The position numbers and the translations under genes are program-made. DNA of 64,000 nucleotides from assembly GCA_035275065.1 (NCBI GenBank), contig DATENM010000046.1, positions 181,218-245,217 of the forward strand, read 5' to 3'. Source of the stretch: Blastocatellia bacterium. GTDB lineage: Bacteria > Acidobacteriota > Blastocatellia > UBA7656. A model generated the notes under the pieces. It saw only the letters and a list, made by a program, of their open reading frames with translations. It was not told where the DNA came from and ran no database searches. Positions 28,477 to 36,814 of the stretch are shown piece by piece (positions within the stretch are counted from its first letter, which is position 1; every line of letters starts with the position of its first letter).

Positions 28477-28827
28477 ATGAAAATGATTATCGCCATCGTT
28501 CAGCCTATCTGGCTCACTAATGTCGTCGCCGCCCTTGAAGCTATTGAGGGATTTCCGGGGATGAGCATTTCGAGCACGCGAGGGTTCGGCCACAGCAAGA
28601 GCTTCGAAGGCGTTTACCCTTATGGCCTGAAGCTCGAAGATTATGTCAACTACAATGAGATGCTGCGGTTCGAAATCGTTGTGCGCGACGACATGGTTGA
28701 CGATGTCGTCGAAACGGTTGAGCGCGCCGTCCGCATGGGCAGCCGCCATAACGGCATGATTTATGTCTTGCCGGTTGAAGGAGTGGTCCGGCTGCAAACG
28801 GGAAAGATTAACGATGGGGCGCTCTGA
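28477..28827 (+). CDS. PII-family protein linked to metal efflux (second copy)
   Basis: 116 residues, colinear with the first copy (MKMIIAIVQPIWLTNVVAALEAIEGF, GMSISSTRGFGHSK, RFEIVVRDDMVDDVVETVERAV, YVLPVEGVVRLQTGKINDGAL). The T-loop is different (SFEGVYPYGLKLEDYVNYNEM), again without the modification Tyr in its normal setting, and the C-terminal loop reads TGKINDGAL rather than TGETDxxAL. The two copies could form mixed trimers or separate sensors. The 106-bp gap between them holds no gene. Confidence 0.83.
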   Translation: MKMIIAIVQPIWLTNVVAALEAIEGFPGMSISSTRGFGHSKSFEGVYPYGLKLEDYVNYNEMLRFEIVVRDDMVDDVVETVERAVRMGSRHNGMIYVLPVEGVVRLQTGKINDGAL

Positions 28828-28901
28828 AGAAGGTTGTCAGAGGAGAACGCCCCAGGGAATTTTTGTGTTCTCTACAAGAGAAACGAACGGATGACAGTCA
28901 G

Positions 28902-29630
28902 ATGCCCAATCCCTTGCTGAATGTTTTGACCTACGCGCTGCTTCCTGTTGCTGCCACAATCACCGGCGCCACGTTGGCAACGTTCAAACCGCCGGGGCCG
29001 ATGCTCCGCAGTTACATCCAACACTTCGCTGCGGGCGTCGTTTTCTCCGTCGTCGCCGTTGAGCTGTTGCCGGACGTGGTGCGCGAGCACGCGCCCTTGC
29101 AAGTCATCATCGGCTTCGCGCTCGGAGTCGCGGTCATGGTCGGCATCAGGTCTGTAACCGCGAAGGTCGAGCAAAAGACCGAGCAAGTCGAATCGAGATG
29201 GCCGGTGGCCATGCTTGTCGCCGTGGGCGTTGATGTTCTGGTGGACGGTTTCTTAATCGGTATCGGCTTCGCCGCCGGCGCGAAAGAGGGGAAGTTGCTC
29301 ACACTCGCCCTGACGGTTGAGCTTTTGTCGCTCGGGCTGGCCGTCTGCGCGACACTGGGCAAGGGCGGCACGGCACGGGGAAAGGCGATCCTTACCACCT
29401 CGCTTCTGGGCTTGTTGATCGTGGTCGGCGCGACAGTGGGCGCGACCCTGTTGAGTGCAATCTCGGAGAAGACGCTGGAGGTGGTACTCTCCTTCGGGCT
29501 TGCGGCGCTGTTGTTCCTTGTCACCGAAGAGTTGCTCGTCGAGGCGCACGAAGAGCCAGAGACGCCGCTGACGACGGCCACGTTCTTTGCCGGCTTTCTA
29601 CTCTTTTTGGTGCTTGGGATGATCGGATAA
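28902..29630 (+). CDS. ZIP-family metal transporter
   Basis: 242 residues with about eight helices. The stretch HFAAGVVFSVVAVELLPD and the later helix with VDGFLIGIGFAAGAKEG match ZIP permeases, whose conserved polar residues in helices IV and V form the metal site. Here helix IV has DVLVDGFLIG in place of the usual H-rich motif, so specificity is uncertain. The first in-frame start is at 28863, but the ATG at 28902 begins the recognisable protein. In an efflux operon a ZIP protein could act as importer balancing export. Confidence 0.8.
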   Translation: MPNPLLNVLTYALLPVAATITGATLATFKPPGPMLRSYIQHFAAGVVFSVVAVELLPDVVREHAPLQVIIGFALGVAVMVGIRSVTAKVEQKTEQVESRWPVAMLVAVGVDVLVDGFLIGIGFAAGAKEGKLLTLALTVELLSLGLAVCATLGKGGTARGKAILTTSLLGLLIVVGATVGATLLSAISEKTLEVVLSFGLAALLFLVTEELLVEAHEEPETPLTTATFFAGFLLFLVLGMIG

Positions 29631-29692
29631 ATCGTGAAACGAGTGACGATGTTTCCAGCCGCCATGGCCGTTTGCTTATTCCGTAATTGCGT

Positions 29693-30787
29693 ATGAAGAC
29701 AACCACACCCAATACGCCCTTGCAAGGAGCATTCTTCGCCCTGACTGCGGCTGCGCTATTTGGCGCGACGATGCCTTTTTCCAAACTTCTGCTCGGCAGC
29801 CTGAAGCCGGTTCTGCTGGCGGGCCTGCTTTACTTGGGCTCAGGAGCCGGCTTGGCCGTTTGGCGGTGGCTCCGCTCACGGTTCAAGGGTTCGGAGGCTC
29901 AAGAAGCCGGATTGACGGGCGCGGATTTGCCTTGGCTCGCTGGCGCAATCTTTTCGGGCGGTGTCGTTGGCCCCGTGCTGCTGATGGTGGGGCTTTTGCT
30001 TACACCGGCCTCTTCGGCCTCGCTGCTGCTCAACCTGGAAGGGGTCTTCACCGCCGTACTGGCGTGGTTTGTCTTCATGGAGAACTTCGACCGCCGCATT
30101 GCGCTTGGGATGACGGCGATCACCGCAGGCGGGGTGTTGCTTTCCTGGTCGGGGCAGCCCGCGCTTGGCGTGCCCTGGGGCGTGCTGGCTATCATCGGCG
30201 CGTGTCTGGCTTGGGGGATTGACAACAACCTGACGCGTAAGGTGTCGGCGGGTGACCCGCTACAAATCGCAATGGCCAAAGGTCTCATCGCAGGCGCAGT
30301 AAATCTGATCGTTGCTTTGGCAGCCGGCACGCAGAGGCCGAGTCTGCCCGCGACCCTACTTGCAGCACTGGTAGGCTTCTTCGGTTATGGAGTTAGCCTG
30401 ATGCTCTTTGTGCTTGCGCTGCGGCACATTGGCACGGCACGGACCGGGGCATATTTTTCCTTCGCCCCTTTTGTCGGAGCGGCCATTTCTATCGCGGTTC
30501 TTGGCGACAGACTTACGCCTTACTTCGTGACTGCCGCTGTGCTAATGGGAATTGGCCTTTTTCTGCACTTGACCGAGCGACACGCGCACGATCACCAGCA
30601 CGAGTTGCTAGAACACGAACACCGGCACGTCCATGACGAGCATCACCTACACGAACACGCCGCTGGAGTCGCGCTCGGAGAGCCACACAGCCATTCGCAC
30701 CAGCACGATAAGGTGTTTCACTCGCACCCGCATTATCCGGACATCCACCATCGTCACGGTCACCGGGATGCGAAGGAGGAACGATGA
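29693..30787 (+). CDS. EamA/DMT-family transporter with long His-rich C-terminal tail
   Basis: 364 residues: ten predicted helices in two EamA repeats (ALFGATMPFSKLLLGSL; WGIDNNLTRKVSAGD) up to about residue 295, then a ~70-residue hydrophilic tail with more than 25 His (HAHDHQHELLEHEHRHVHDEHHLHEH, HSHSHQHD split between runs). The tail strongly suggests metal binding on the cytoplasmic side. The stop overlaps the ATG of a P-type ATPase gene (30784-30787, ATGA), so the two are made together. The start codon ATG at 29693 is used rather than the upstream TTG. Confidence 0.85.
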   Translation: MKTTTPNTPLQGAFFALTAAALFGATMPFSKLLLGSLKPVLLAGLLYLGSGAGLAVWRWLRSRFKGSEAQEAGLTGADLPWLAGAIFSGGVVGPVLLMVGLLLTPASSASLLLNLEGVFTAVLAWFVFMENFDRRIALGMTAITAGGVLLSWSGQPALGVPWGVLAIIGACLAWGIDNNLTRKVSAGDPLQIAMAKGLIAGAVNLIVALAAGTQRPSLPATLLAALVGFFGYGVSLMLFVLALRHIGTARTGAYFSFAPFVGAAISIAVLGDRLTPYFVTAAVLMGIGLFLHLTERHAHDHQHELLEHEHRHVHDEHHLHEHAAGVALGEPHSHSHQHDKVFHSHPHYPDIHHRHGHRDAKEER

Positions 30788-32748
30788 TCGTATTGCCGAA
30801 TATCGCCCACTCCTCGAAGAAAAACGGCTTGTGGGCTGATGCGAAGTTCCGCTTGCTGATCCTCAGCGTTGTGACCGCCGCAGGCTTTGAATTCCTCTCC
30901 CTCGGCGGCCGGCACTTGCCGTCGAGCGTCGGCGCACCTTTCTTCGCCTCCCTCATTCTCGCCGTCGGCTGGCGCACGATTCTCAACGGCTTAAAGGCGC
31001 TTTCGCGCCTGAACTTCAGAAGCATCAACCTCCTAATGGTGATTGCTGTGATCGGGGCTTTCTACCTGGGTCAGTACGAAGAAGCGACGGTCGTGATTGT
31101 CCTCTTCACGCTCGGCGAGCAGCTGGAACAGTTCGGCGTCCAGACGAGCAAATCAGCGTTGCAAGGACTCGTCGAGCGCACGCCGAAGACTGCCGTAGTT
31201 CAGAACAAAGGCGATGTGCCGGTAGAGCAAGTGATGGTGGGGGACGTGCTGATCGTCAGGCCTTCAGATATGATCGCGCTCGATGGCGAGATCGTCTCCG
31301 GCGCGTCATCAGTCGACGAATCGACGATCACGGGAGAGCCGCTGCCAAAGGACAAGCATCCCGGCGACACAGTCTTTGCCGGGACGCTCAACAAGCAAGG
31401 CTACCTCGAAGTCAGAGTCACGAAGACGGCGAAAGATACAACGCTCTCGAAAATCATCGACATCACCTTTCAGGCGACCAAGGCCAAGGCCGAAACGCAG
31501 AAGTTCATTGAAAAGTTCTCTGCGTATTATACGCCGGCGATCATTGTCATTACGGCCCTCCTCGTCGTTGTGCCGACGCTGTTCTTCGGGCAGTCGTTCG
31601 ACCGGTGGTTCAGAGAGGGCCTGACACTGCTGGTGATCGCCTGCCCCTGTGCTCTGGTGATCTCAACCCCGGTGTCGATCTATTCAGCCATCGGCAACGC
31701 CTCGTCGCGCGGCGCGCTGGTCAAAGGCGGGAAATTCATCGAAGCCATCGGGCGCGTCAGGCTCGTAGCCTTGGATAAGACGCGGACGCTCACCTACGGC
31801 AAGCCTGTGGTCACCGATGTTATCCCGTTCGGCGACAACACCAGGGAGCACCTGCTGGCGTGCGCCGCCGGCATTGAGCTTTATTCTGAGCACCCGCTCG
31901 CGCATAGCATTGTGGCCAACGCGCGCCTGGAAGAGATCACGCTGCACGAGGCCGAAAACTTCGAGGCGGTGCTGGGCAAAGGGGCGAAGGCCGACTGCGT
32001 CGTCTGTTACGACCGCCACCACTGCATCGGCAAGCTGGCCTTCATTACCGAAGAGCATGAAGTCCGGGAAGAGGTCATCGCTCGTGTAGACGCCTTACAG
32101 CGCCAGGGGAAGACCTCCATCGTGATCAGCAATCATCGCGAGGTTGAAGGCATCATCGCCGTCAGCGACGAGATGAAGCCGGAAAGCAAAGGCGTGGTCG
32201 CCAGCCTGCGGCGGCTCGGGGTGACAACGGCGATGCTCACGGGCGACAACCACGTGCCGGCAATGGCGGTGGCAGGCGAGCTCGGCATTGCCGACGTCCG
32301 AGCCGAGCTGCTGCCGGAAGACAAGGCGGCGGCGGTCTCCGACCTGGCGAAAAAGTATGGGCCAGTGGCAATGGTTGGGGATGGAGTGAATGACGCTCCG
32401 GCGCTGGCGCTTTCTTCTGTTGGCATATCGATGGGGGCGGCGGGCAGCGATACGGCGATTGAGGCATCTTCGATTGCGATACTCAACGACCGCCTCGAAC
32501 TGATCCCCTACCTGATCGCTCTCGGACGCAAAACGATTTCGACGATCAAGCTCAACACGGCGATGGCGGTTGTGATCAAGCTTGTCTTCGTGGGTCTCGC
32601 GCTCGCAGGGATGAGCAACCTCGTGCTTGCGATCTTTGCGGACGTCGGGGTGACGGTCGTCGTGATCCTCAACAGCCTGCGGCTGCTGCGCTTTGATCTG
32701 CCCGGCGTCGGAGATTTTGGTGAGAAGCGATTAAAACTACGATCATAG
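30784..32748 (+). CDS. P1B-type metal ATPase (ZntA/CadA-like) with altered phosphorylation motif
   Basis: 654 residues: membrane helices, TGEP (184-187), metal site CPC in ACPCALVISTP (287-289), HP motif SEHPLA, GDGVNDAPAL. The CPC-ALVISTP form is that of Zn/Cd/Pb pumps. The phosphorylation motif is DKTRTLT (331-337) instead of DKTGTLT; Arg334 is CGG at 31783-31785, one base from GGG. This Gly is nearly invariant, so the enzyme may be impaired or the base may be an assembly error. There is no N-terminal metal-binding domain, but the overlapping upstream gene encodes a transporter with a His-rich tail. Function: export of divalent metal from the cytoplasm, if active. Confidence 0.88.
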   Translation: MIVLPNIAHSSKKNGLWADAKFRLLILSVVTAAGFEFLSLGGRHLPSSVGAPFFASLILAVGWRTILNGLKALSRLNFRSINLLMVIAVIGAFYLGQYEEATVVIVLFTLGEQLEQFGVQTSKSALQGLVERTPKTAVVQNKGDVPVEQVMVGDVLIVRPSDMIALDGEIVSGASSVDESTITGEPLPKDKHPGDTVFAGTLNKQGYLEVRVTKTAKDTTLSKIIDITFQATKAKAETQKFIEKFSAYYTPAIIVITALLVVVPTLFFGQSFDRWFREGLTLLVIACPCALVISTPVSIYSAIGNASSRGALVKGGKFIEAIGRVRLVALDKTRTLTYGKPVVTDVIPFGDNTREHLLACAAGIELYSEHPLAHSIVANARLEEITLHEAENFEAVLGKGAKADCVVCYDRHHCIGKLAFITEEHEVREEVIARVDALQRQGKTSIVISNHREVEGIIAVSDEMKPESKGVVASLRRLGVTTAMLTGDNHVPAMAVAGELGIADVRAELLPEDKAAAVSDLAKKYGPVAMVGDGVNDAPALALSSVGISMGAAGSDTAIEASSIAILNDRLELIPYLIALGRKTISTIKLNTAMAVVIKLVFVGLALAGMSNLVLAIFADVGVTVVVILNSLRLLRFDLPGVGDFGEKRLKLRS

Positions 32749-32779
32749 CGAACGAGTCTCCAACGGTCAGGACGCAAGG

Positions 32780-33427
32780 ATGCGGAAACGCGGAGCCAAA
32801 CATTTAGAAGTGGTAAAGCTCGGACGCGGCAGGAAGAGACGGCTGCCGCGTTTCGGCAAAGAGGTCCTGATCCTCTTATCCCTGCTCCTCCTGGTGGCCA
32901 CGTGGAGGATATTCCTTCATGAAATGCTACACGTGAAAACGCCATCCTCCGTACTGATGTCAGAATGGCGGCGGTATTCTCCCGGCAGCTCGCAACTCTC
33001 GTTAATGTTGCCGGCAGAGCCACAGTCGCAAAGCGCGGAGGTTCCGGAATCCGCGGACGAAGCGATCAGCCGGGTGAATCGCTGCGGACTTGCAGTCGGG
33101 CCATTCAAGGTCGATATGTGGGACATCTCATATAAGGAAGGATTACCGACGAGCATTGAGCAGGCGGCAAGTGGCGCGGTTGAAGCGCTGCGGCAGTCCG
33201 AAGAGGTCACTGAGTATCAGGATACGAAGACGCCGATTGATCGCTCGGGTCGAAAGGGCGTGCTGGTGAAAGGAAGGTTTAAGCGCCGTGGCGAGAAGAT
33301 GGAACTTGAGGCTGTACTTATCGGCGATGGGCCGAAGCTTTGGCAAGTGATCATCATCCACCCGGCGTCCGACCGTAATGGCGTGATCGCCTCACAAAGA
33401 ATTCTCAACTCTATCGAGATCAATTAG
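32780..33427 (+). CDS. Hypothetical membrane-anchored protein
   Basis: 215 residues: basic N-terminus (RKRGAK..GRGRKRRLPRFGK), one helix (about 28-47), and a periplasmic domain of ~160 residues of mixed alpha/beta character (GPFKVDMWDISYKEGLPTSI; GVLVKGRFKRRGEKMELEAV). I do not recognise the family. It lies between the P-type ATPase and the FecR-like gene, 2 bp before the latter, so these are probably co-transcribed. Confidence 0.6.
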   Translation: MRKRGAKHLEVVKLGRGRKRRLPRFGKEVLILLSLLLLVATWRIFLHEMLHVKTPSSVLMSEWRRYSPGSSQLSLMLPAEPQSQSAEVPESADEAISRVNRCGLAVGPFKVDMWDISYKEGLPTSIEQAASGAVEALRQSEEVTEYQDTKTPIDRSGRKGVLVKGRFKRRGEKMELEAVLIGDGPKLWQVIIIHPASDRNGVIASQRILNSIEIN

Positions 33428-33429
33428 CC

Positions 33430-34029
33430 GTGTCATTCTCGATCATCGTGCGTCTTTTTCTTATATCCATCTTAACTCTCACCTCTCTAGTCCTGCCGAC
33501 CGGAGGGAAACGGCACACACCCATGCCAGAGCCAGGGCAGTCGCTGACCGTATCGGCTCGCGCCGGGGAAATATCGCGTCTTGATGGCGAGGTCTGGCTC
33601 AAGCGACGTGGTGATGCCGACCTGCGGGCGCTTCAGGTCGGTGAGCGGCTTTCTGAGGGGGACGTTGTGACCGCCGGCCAACATGGCCGCGCCGAATGGG
33701 CGATGCATCCTGATTCGTATTTTCAGCTCGGTCAAGAATCTCGGGCGCGAATCGATAGCCTAAGCGATAGCTTGCTGCGCTTCGACATTGAGCGGGGACA
33801 GGTATTCGTCATTGTCGGTATACTTGATCATGCTGGCGCACTCGAACTGGACACGCCTCACGCTCTACTCACCGTCGCTAAGCGTGGCAGTTATAAAATT
33901 CGTGTCGCGCCCAACCTCGACACCGTGGCCACGGTAGTGCGGGGCGAACTGCGGTTCGTCAATCGCACGGGCGAGACGGGCAGAGTCACCAAGCGCAAGC
34001 AGGTGCGGTTTTATAAAAAGACTGGTTGA
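33430..34029 (+). CDS. FecR-domain exported protein
   Basis: 199 residues starting at a GTG: signal peptide (about 1-24), then a FecR-like beta domain with ISRLDGEVWLKRRGDADLRALQVGERL split by GDVVTAGQHGRAEW, FQLGQESRARI and a second strand-rich segment (LELDTPHALLTVAKRGSYKI). Stand-alone FecR-like domains occur in secreted proteins of many bacteria and need not act as anti-sigma regulators. It precedes the sensor kinase gene at 34079. Confidence 0.75.
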   Translation: MSFSIIVRLFLISILTLTSLVLPTGGKRHTPMPEPGQSLTVSARAGEISRLDGEVWLKRRGDADLRALQVGERLSEGDVVTAGQHGRAEWAMHPDSYFQLGQESRARIDSLSDSLLRFDIERGQVFVIVGILDHAGALELDTPHALLTVAKRGSYKIRVAPNLDTVATVVRGELRFVNRTGETGRVTKRKQVRFYKKTG

Positions 34030-34078
34030 AAATGATGGGATGAAGGCTATGGCGGATGGACCGGTCGGAGGAGATGGT

Positions 34079-35605
34079 ATGCCTGATAAGTTGAATTTAC
34101 TAATGAGTTTCAGGGCACGACTAATGCTCCTGTTGACTTCCTTCCTATTGCTCACGCTGGTTCTCGTGCTGGCGCTTGACCGCTGGGCGCAGAAGCGCGC
34201 CGCCGATGAAGTCACCAGGCAAAGCCGGCAGGTGAAAGACGCTTTTAATTCTAGCTTCGGCGACTTCGCACAGGCCATGGGGCTTGCCGTCGGCAGCCTG
34301 AGTTCTGAGGAGTACCTGTACAAGACTGTCCCGACCATCGGGATGCCCCCGACAGTGCGGGATATCATCATCACGGACGAAGCCGGCAAGGTGACCGACA
34401 GCACGCTGAGCGAATTGGTCGACCAAAGTATCAGCGTTCCCGACCAGCCCGAAAACGCTTCTGAAGCGCTGAATTTCGACCCCATTGAAGGGCACGTCGA
34501 GATTCACGGCGGCTTGATTAAGACGTTCGACATCCCGGTGGTGACGATCCGGGGTTTACACTGGATCGTCATCGTCATGCAGCAGCAGGCCGTCATCAAC
34601 CAGATCGACACCGCTTCCGTCACTCTCGCGCAAAAGAACCGCCAGCTTTCCAATTACCGGCTGCTGTCAACCACGGGCCTGCTGGCCCTCGCGCTCGCTA
34701 TCGTGGTGGGGATCGGCTGGCGGTTCACCCAACCCATCAAGGAGCTGGCCGGCGCCGCCCGTCGGGTCGCTGCCGGCGACCTGGATTTCCGCTTACACAT
34801 CAACCGGAAAGATGAAGTTGGTCAACTCGCTTCCACGTTCAACGAGATGATCGCCGGCCTGAAGTCTAAACTGGAACTCGAAGAGAGGGTGAACCAGATT
34901 GAGCGGGCGGCGGTGATCGGCCGCTTCACGCAGGCGATTGCTCACGAGATTCGTAACCCGCTCAACGTCCTCAACCTGTCGATTGATCATCTGAGCAATC
35001 GCTTCGTACCCGCCGAGGCGGACAGGCGCGAACAGTTCCTGCGGGTCGTTGCGCCGATTAAGAGCGAGATCGCCCGCCTGCGACACATGGTGAGCGACAT
35101 CCTGAACTACGGGCGCCCGGCCCAGGTGGAGATCGCGACTGTCGACATGCAGGCGCTGGTCGGCGAAACGCTAAGCCTGGTCGGGCCACAGGCCGACGAG
35201 CAAGGAGTCAAAGTCGTTATGGAGACTGCCGGAGGTCCCGCCCTGGTACTCGGAAATGCCGAACGTCTTAAATCCTGCCTTTCAAATATCGTCATTAATG
35301 CCCTTCAGGCAATGCCTCAAAGAGGCAGCTTGACGGCACAGGTCGAGAGGACAGATAGTCTTGTCGAAATCAATATCCGCGATACGGGAGTCGGCATCAA
35401 ACCAGATGATCTCGCCAAGATTTTCGACCCCTACTACTCGACCAAGCAGAGCGGCTTTGGGCTGGGCCTTGCCGTCACCAGGAAAATCATTGAAGAACAT
35501 CAAGGCTCTATCAGCGCCGAGAGCCAGCCAGGAGCGGGGACGACCTTCACCATCACCCTGCCCGCCGTCAGTGAATCCCTGCCAGACTGGCAGGAGAAAG
35601 TTTAG
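34079..35605 (+). CDS. Sensor histidine kinase with HAMP domain, no adjacent regulator
   Basis: 508 residues: helix 1 (about 13-33), periplasmic sensor domain (34-190), helix 2 (194-214), HAMP (216-268, ending TFNEMIAGLKSKLE), HisKA with His289 in AHEIRNPLNVLNL, and HATPase with NIVINALQAM, DTGVGIK, YYSTKQSGFGLGLAVT. The start at 34079 follows GGAGGAG; an in-frame ATG at 34040 is less favoured. The core is NtrB-like, so a sigma-54 activator partner is likely. None lies beside it; the regulator at 9644-11008 has its own kinase but could also respond to this one (inference). Confidence 0.88.
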   Translation: MPDKLNLLMSFRARLMLLLTSFLLLTLVLVLALDRWAQKRAADEVTRQSRQVKDAFNSSFGDFAQAMGLAVGSLSSEEYLYKTVPTIGMPPTVRDIIITDEAGKVTDSTLSELVDQSISVPDQPENASEALNFDPIEGHVEIHGGLIKTFDIPVVTIRGLHWIVIVMQQQAVINQIDTASVTLAQKNRQLSNYRLLSTTGLLALALAIVVGIGWRFTQPIKELAGAARRVAAGDLDFRLHINRKDEVGQLASTFNEMIAGLKSKLELEERVNQIERAAVIGRFTQAIAHEIRNPLNVLNLSIDHLSNRFVPAEADRREQFLRVVAPIKSEIARLRHMVSDILNYGRPAQVEIATVDMQALVGETLSLVGPQADEQGVKVVMETAGGPALVLGNAERLKSCLSNIVINALQAMPQRGSLTAQVERTDSLVEINIRDTGVGIKPDDLAKIFDPYYSTKQSGFGLGLAVTRKIIEEHQGSISAESQPGAGTTFTITLPAVSESLPDWQEKV

Positions 35606-35704
35606 CGCCAGGAACGGGTGGCTAACCGACATTATGATCACAGGGCGAATATGGACATCTTTATGAGACAATTCTCTCGGTCGCCTCTGGTATGATGACG
35701 GGCC

Positions 35705-36041
35705 ATGAACAATGCGATTCTCAAATCCGTCTTTTACTTTTGCTGGTCGGACTGATGGAGATTGGCGGCGGCTATCTCATGTGGCTGTGGCTGCGTGAAC
35801 AACGGGCGTGGTGGATCGGCCTGGTCGCGCCTTGGTCATCGTCGCCTACGGCATTGTCCCGACCCTGCAACCTGCCCACTTCGGGCGCGTCTATGCGGCT
35901 TATGGCAGGGTGTTCATCGTGATGTCAATATTTTGGGGCTGGCTTATTGATGGCGTAAAGCCTGATCTGTCGGACGTCATCGGGATGCTCATCTGTTTAG
36001 TCGGGGTCGGTTTTATTATGTACACACCGCGCGGTAGATAA
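35705..36041 (+). pseudogene. ynfA: Frameshifted YnfA-family membrane protein gene
   Basis: Three reading frames each carry part of a small four-helix YnfA protein: MNNAILKSV from 35705, then LLLLLVGLMEIGGGYLMWLW in another frame, then ALVIVAYGIVPTLQPAHFGR and FIVMSIFWGWLIDGV to the stop at 36041. Single missing bases near 35731 and 35830 would restore one frame of about 110 codons. The gene is either a recent pseudogene or carries two assembly errors in otherwise well-conserved sequence. YnfA proteins are small inner-membrane transport-related proteins. Confidence 0.75.
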
Positions 36042-36116
36042 AGACAAGTTTGAGAAAACACATCAGCCAGGACCGTTCCGCCTCTAGGTTTGGCACGGCA
36101 AGACAAATGCCCGCGA

Positions 36117-36767
36117 TCAATGACAGACATCATCGTCGCAACAGGACTTGCCGCGCAGCCCTTCCACGCCTTCTTTGACGATGATCGGCACCATCACGAG
36201 CGCCGCCGCCGGATCAGCCCACCACCAGCCAAAGAGTGCATTGAGCAACAGGCCGCCAAGCAGAATGGCCGACAGGTAGGTACACACTTCGGTCTGTTTG
36301 GCATCGGCCATCAGCGCCCCGCTGTTGATGCCGCGCGCCACCTTTCGTTTGGCGTGCACGAGCAGGGGCATCACGATCAGCGAGGCGACCGCCAGGAGGA
36401 TACCAGGCAGGCTTTCTTCAGGCGCCTCGTGCCGCACAAACGACTTGATGGAGTCATAGGTGACGTAGGCAGCAAGCGCCATAAAGCAGCCGCCGACCAG
36501 GCGATGTGCGATGGCTTCGACTCGCTCTCGTCTTGTCTCGTCCACGTCGGCGTTCAACCGCCAGAGGAGGACCGCTCCGGAGGTGACTTCAATCAAACTG
36601 TCAAAACCAAATCCCACCAGCGCAATGCTGCCGGCAAGAAGTCCTGCAACGACAGCGATCAATCCTTCCAGGCTGTTATACCCGATGGTGAAGTATTCCA
36701 GCTTACGCCCCCGTTTAACGAGGCTCGCGCGCTGGCTTCCACCCAATTGAATAACCTGTTGACTCAT
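36117..36767 (-). CDS. Cation diffusion facilitator-type transporter
   Basis: 216 residues with six predicted helices: YFTIGYNSLEGLIAVVAGLLAGSIALVGFGFDSLIE is the CDF first and second helix pattern (split over about 25-62) with Asp in FGFDSLIEV, and ALMADAKQTEVCTYLSAILLGG is the helix V region with the second Asp. The C-terminal cytoplasmic domain is nearly absent; the protein ends KSCCDDDVCH, a short metal-binding-like tail. It is smaller than classical CzcD proteins and like the short transporters common in this type of island. GGGAG precedes the start. It sits 48 bp downstream of the second RND pump gene. Confidence 0.85.
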   Translation of the reverse strand: MSQQVIQLGGSQRASLVKRGRKLEYFTIGYNSLEGLIAVVAGLLAGSIALVGFGFDSLIEVTSGAVLLWRLNADVDETRRERVEAIAHRLVGGCFMALAAYVTYDSIKSFVRHEAPEESLPGILLAVASLIVMPLLVHAKRKVARGINSGALMADAKQTEVCTYLSAILLGGLLLNALFGWWWADPAAALVMVPIIVKEGVEGLRGKSCCDDDVCH

Positions 36768-36814
36768 AACGACTCCCGTCCTTTTCAGTCTAGCACATCG
36801 CTTTCACCGCCATC

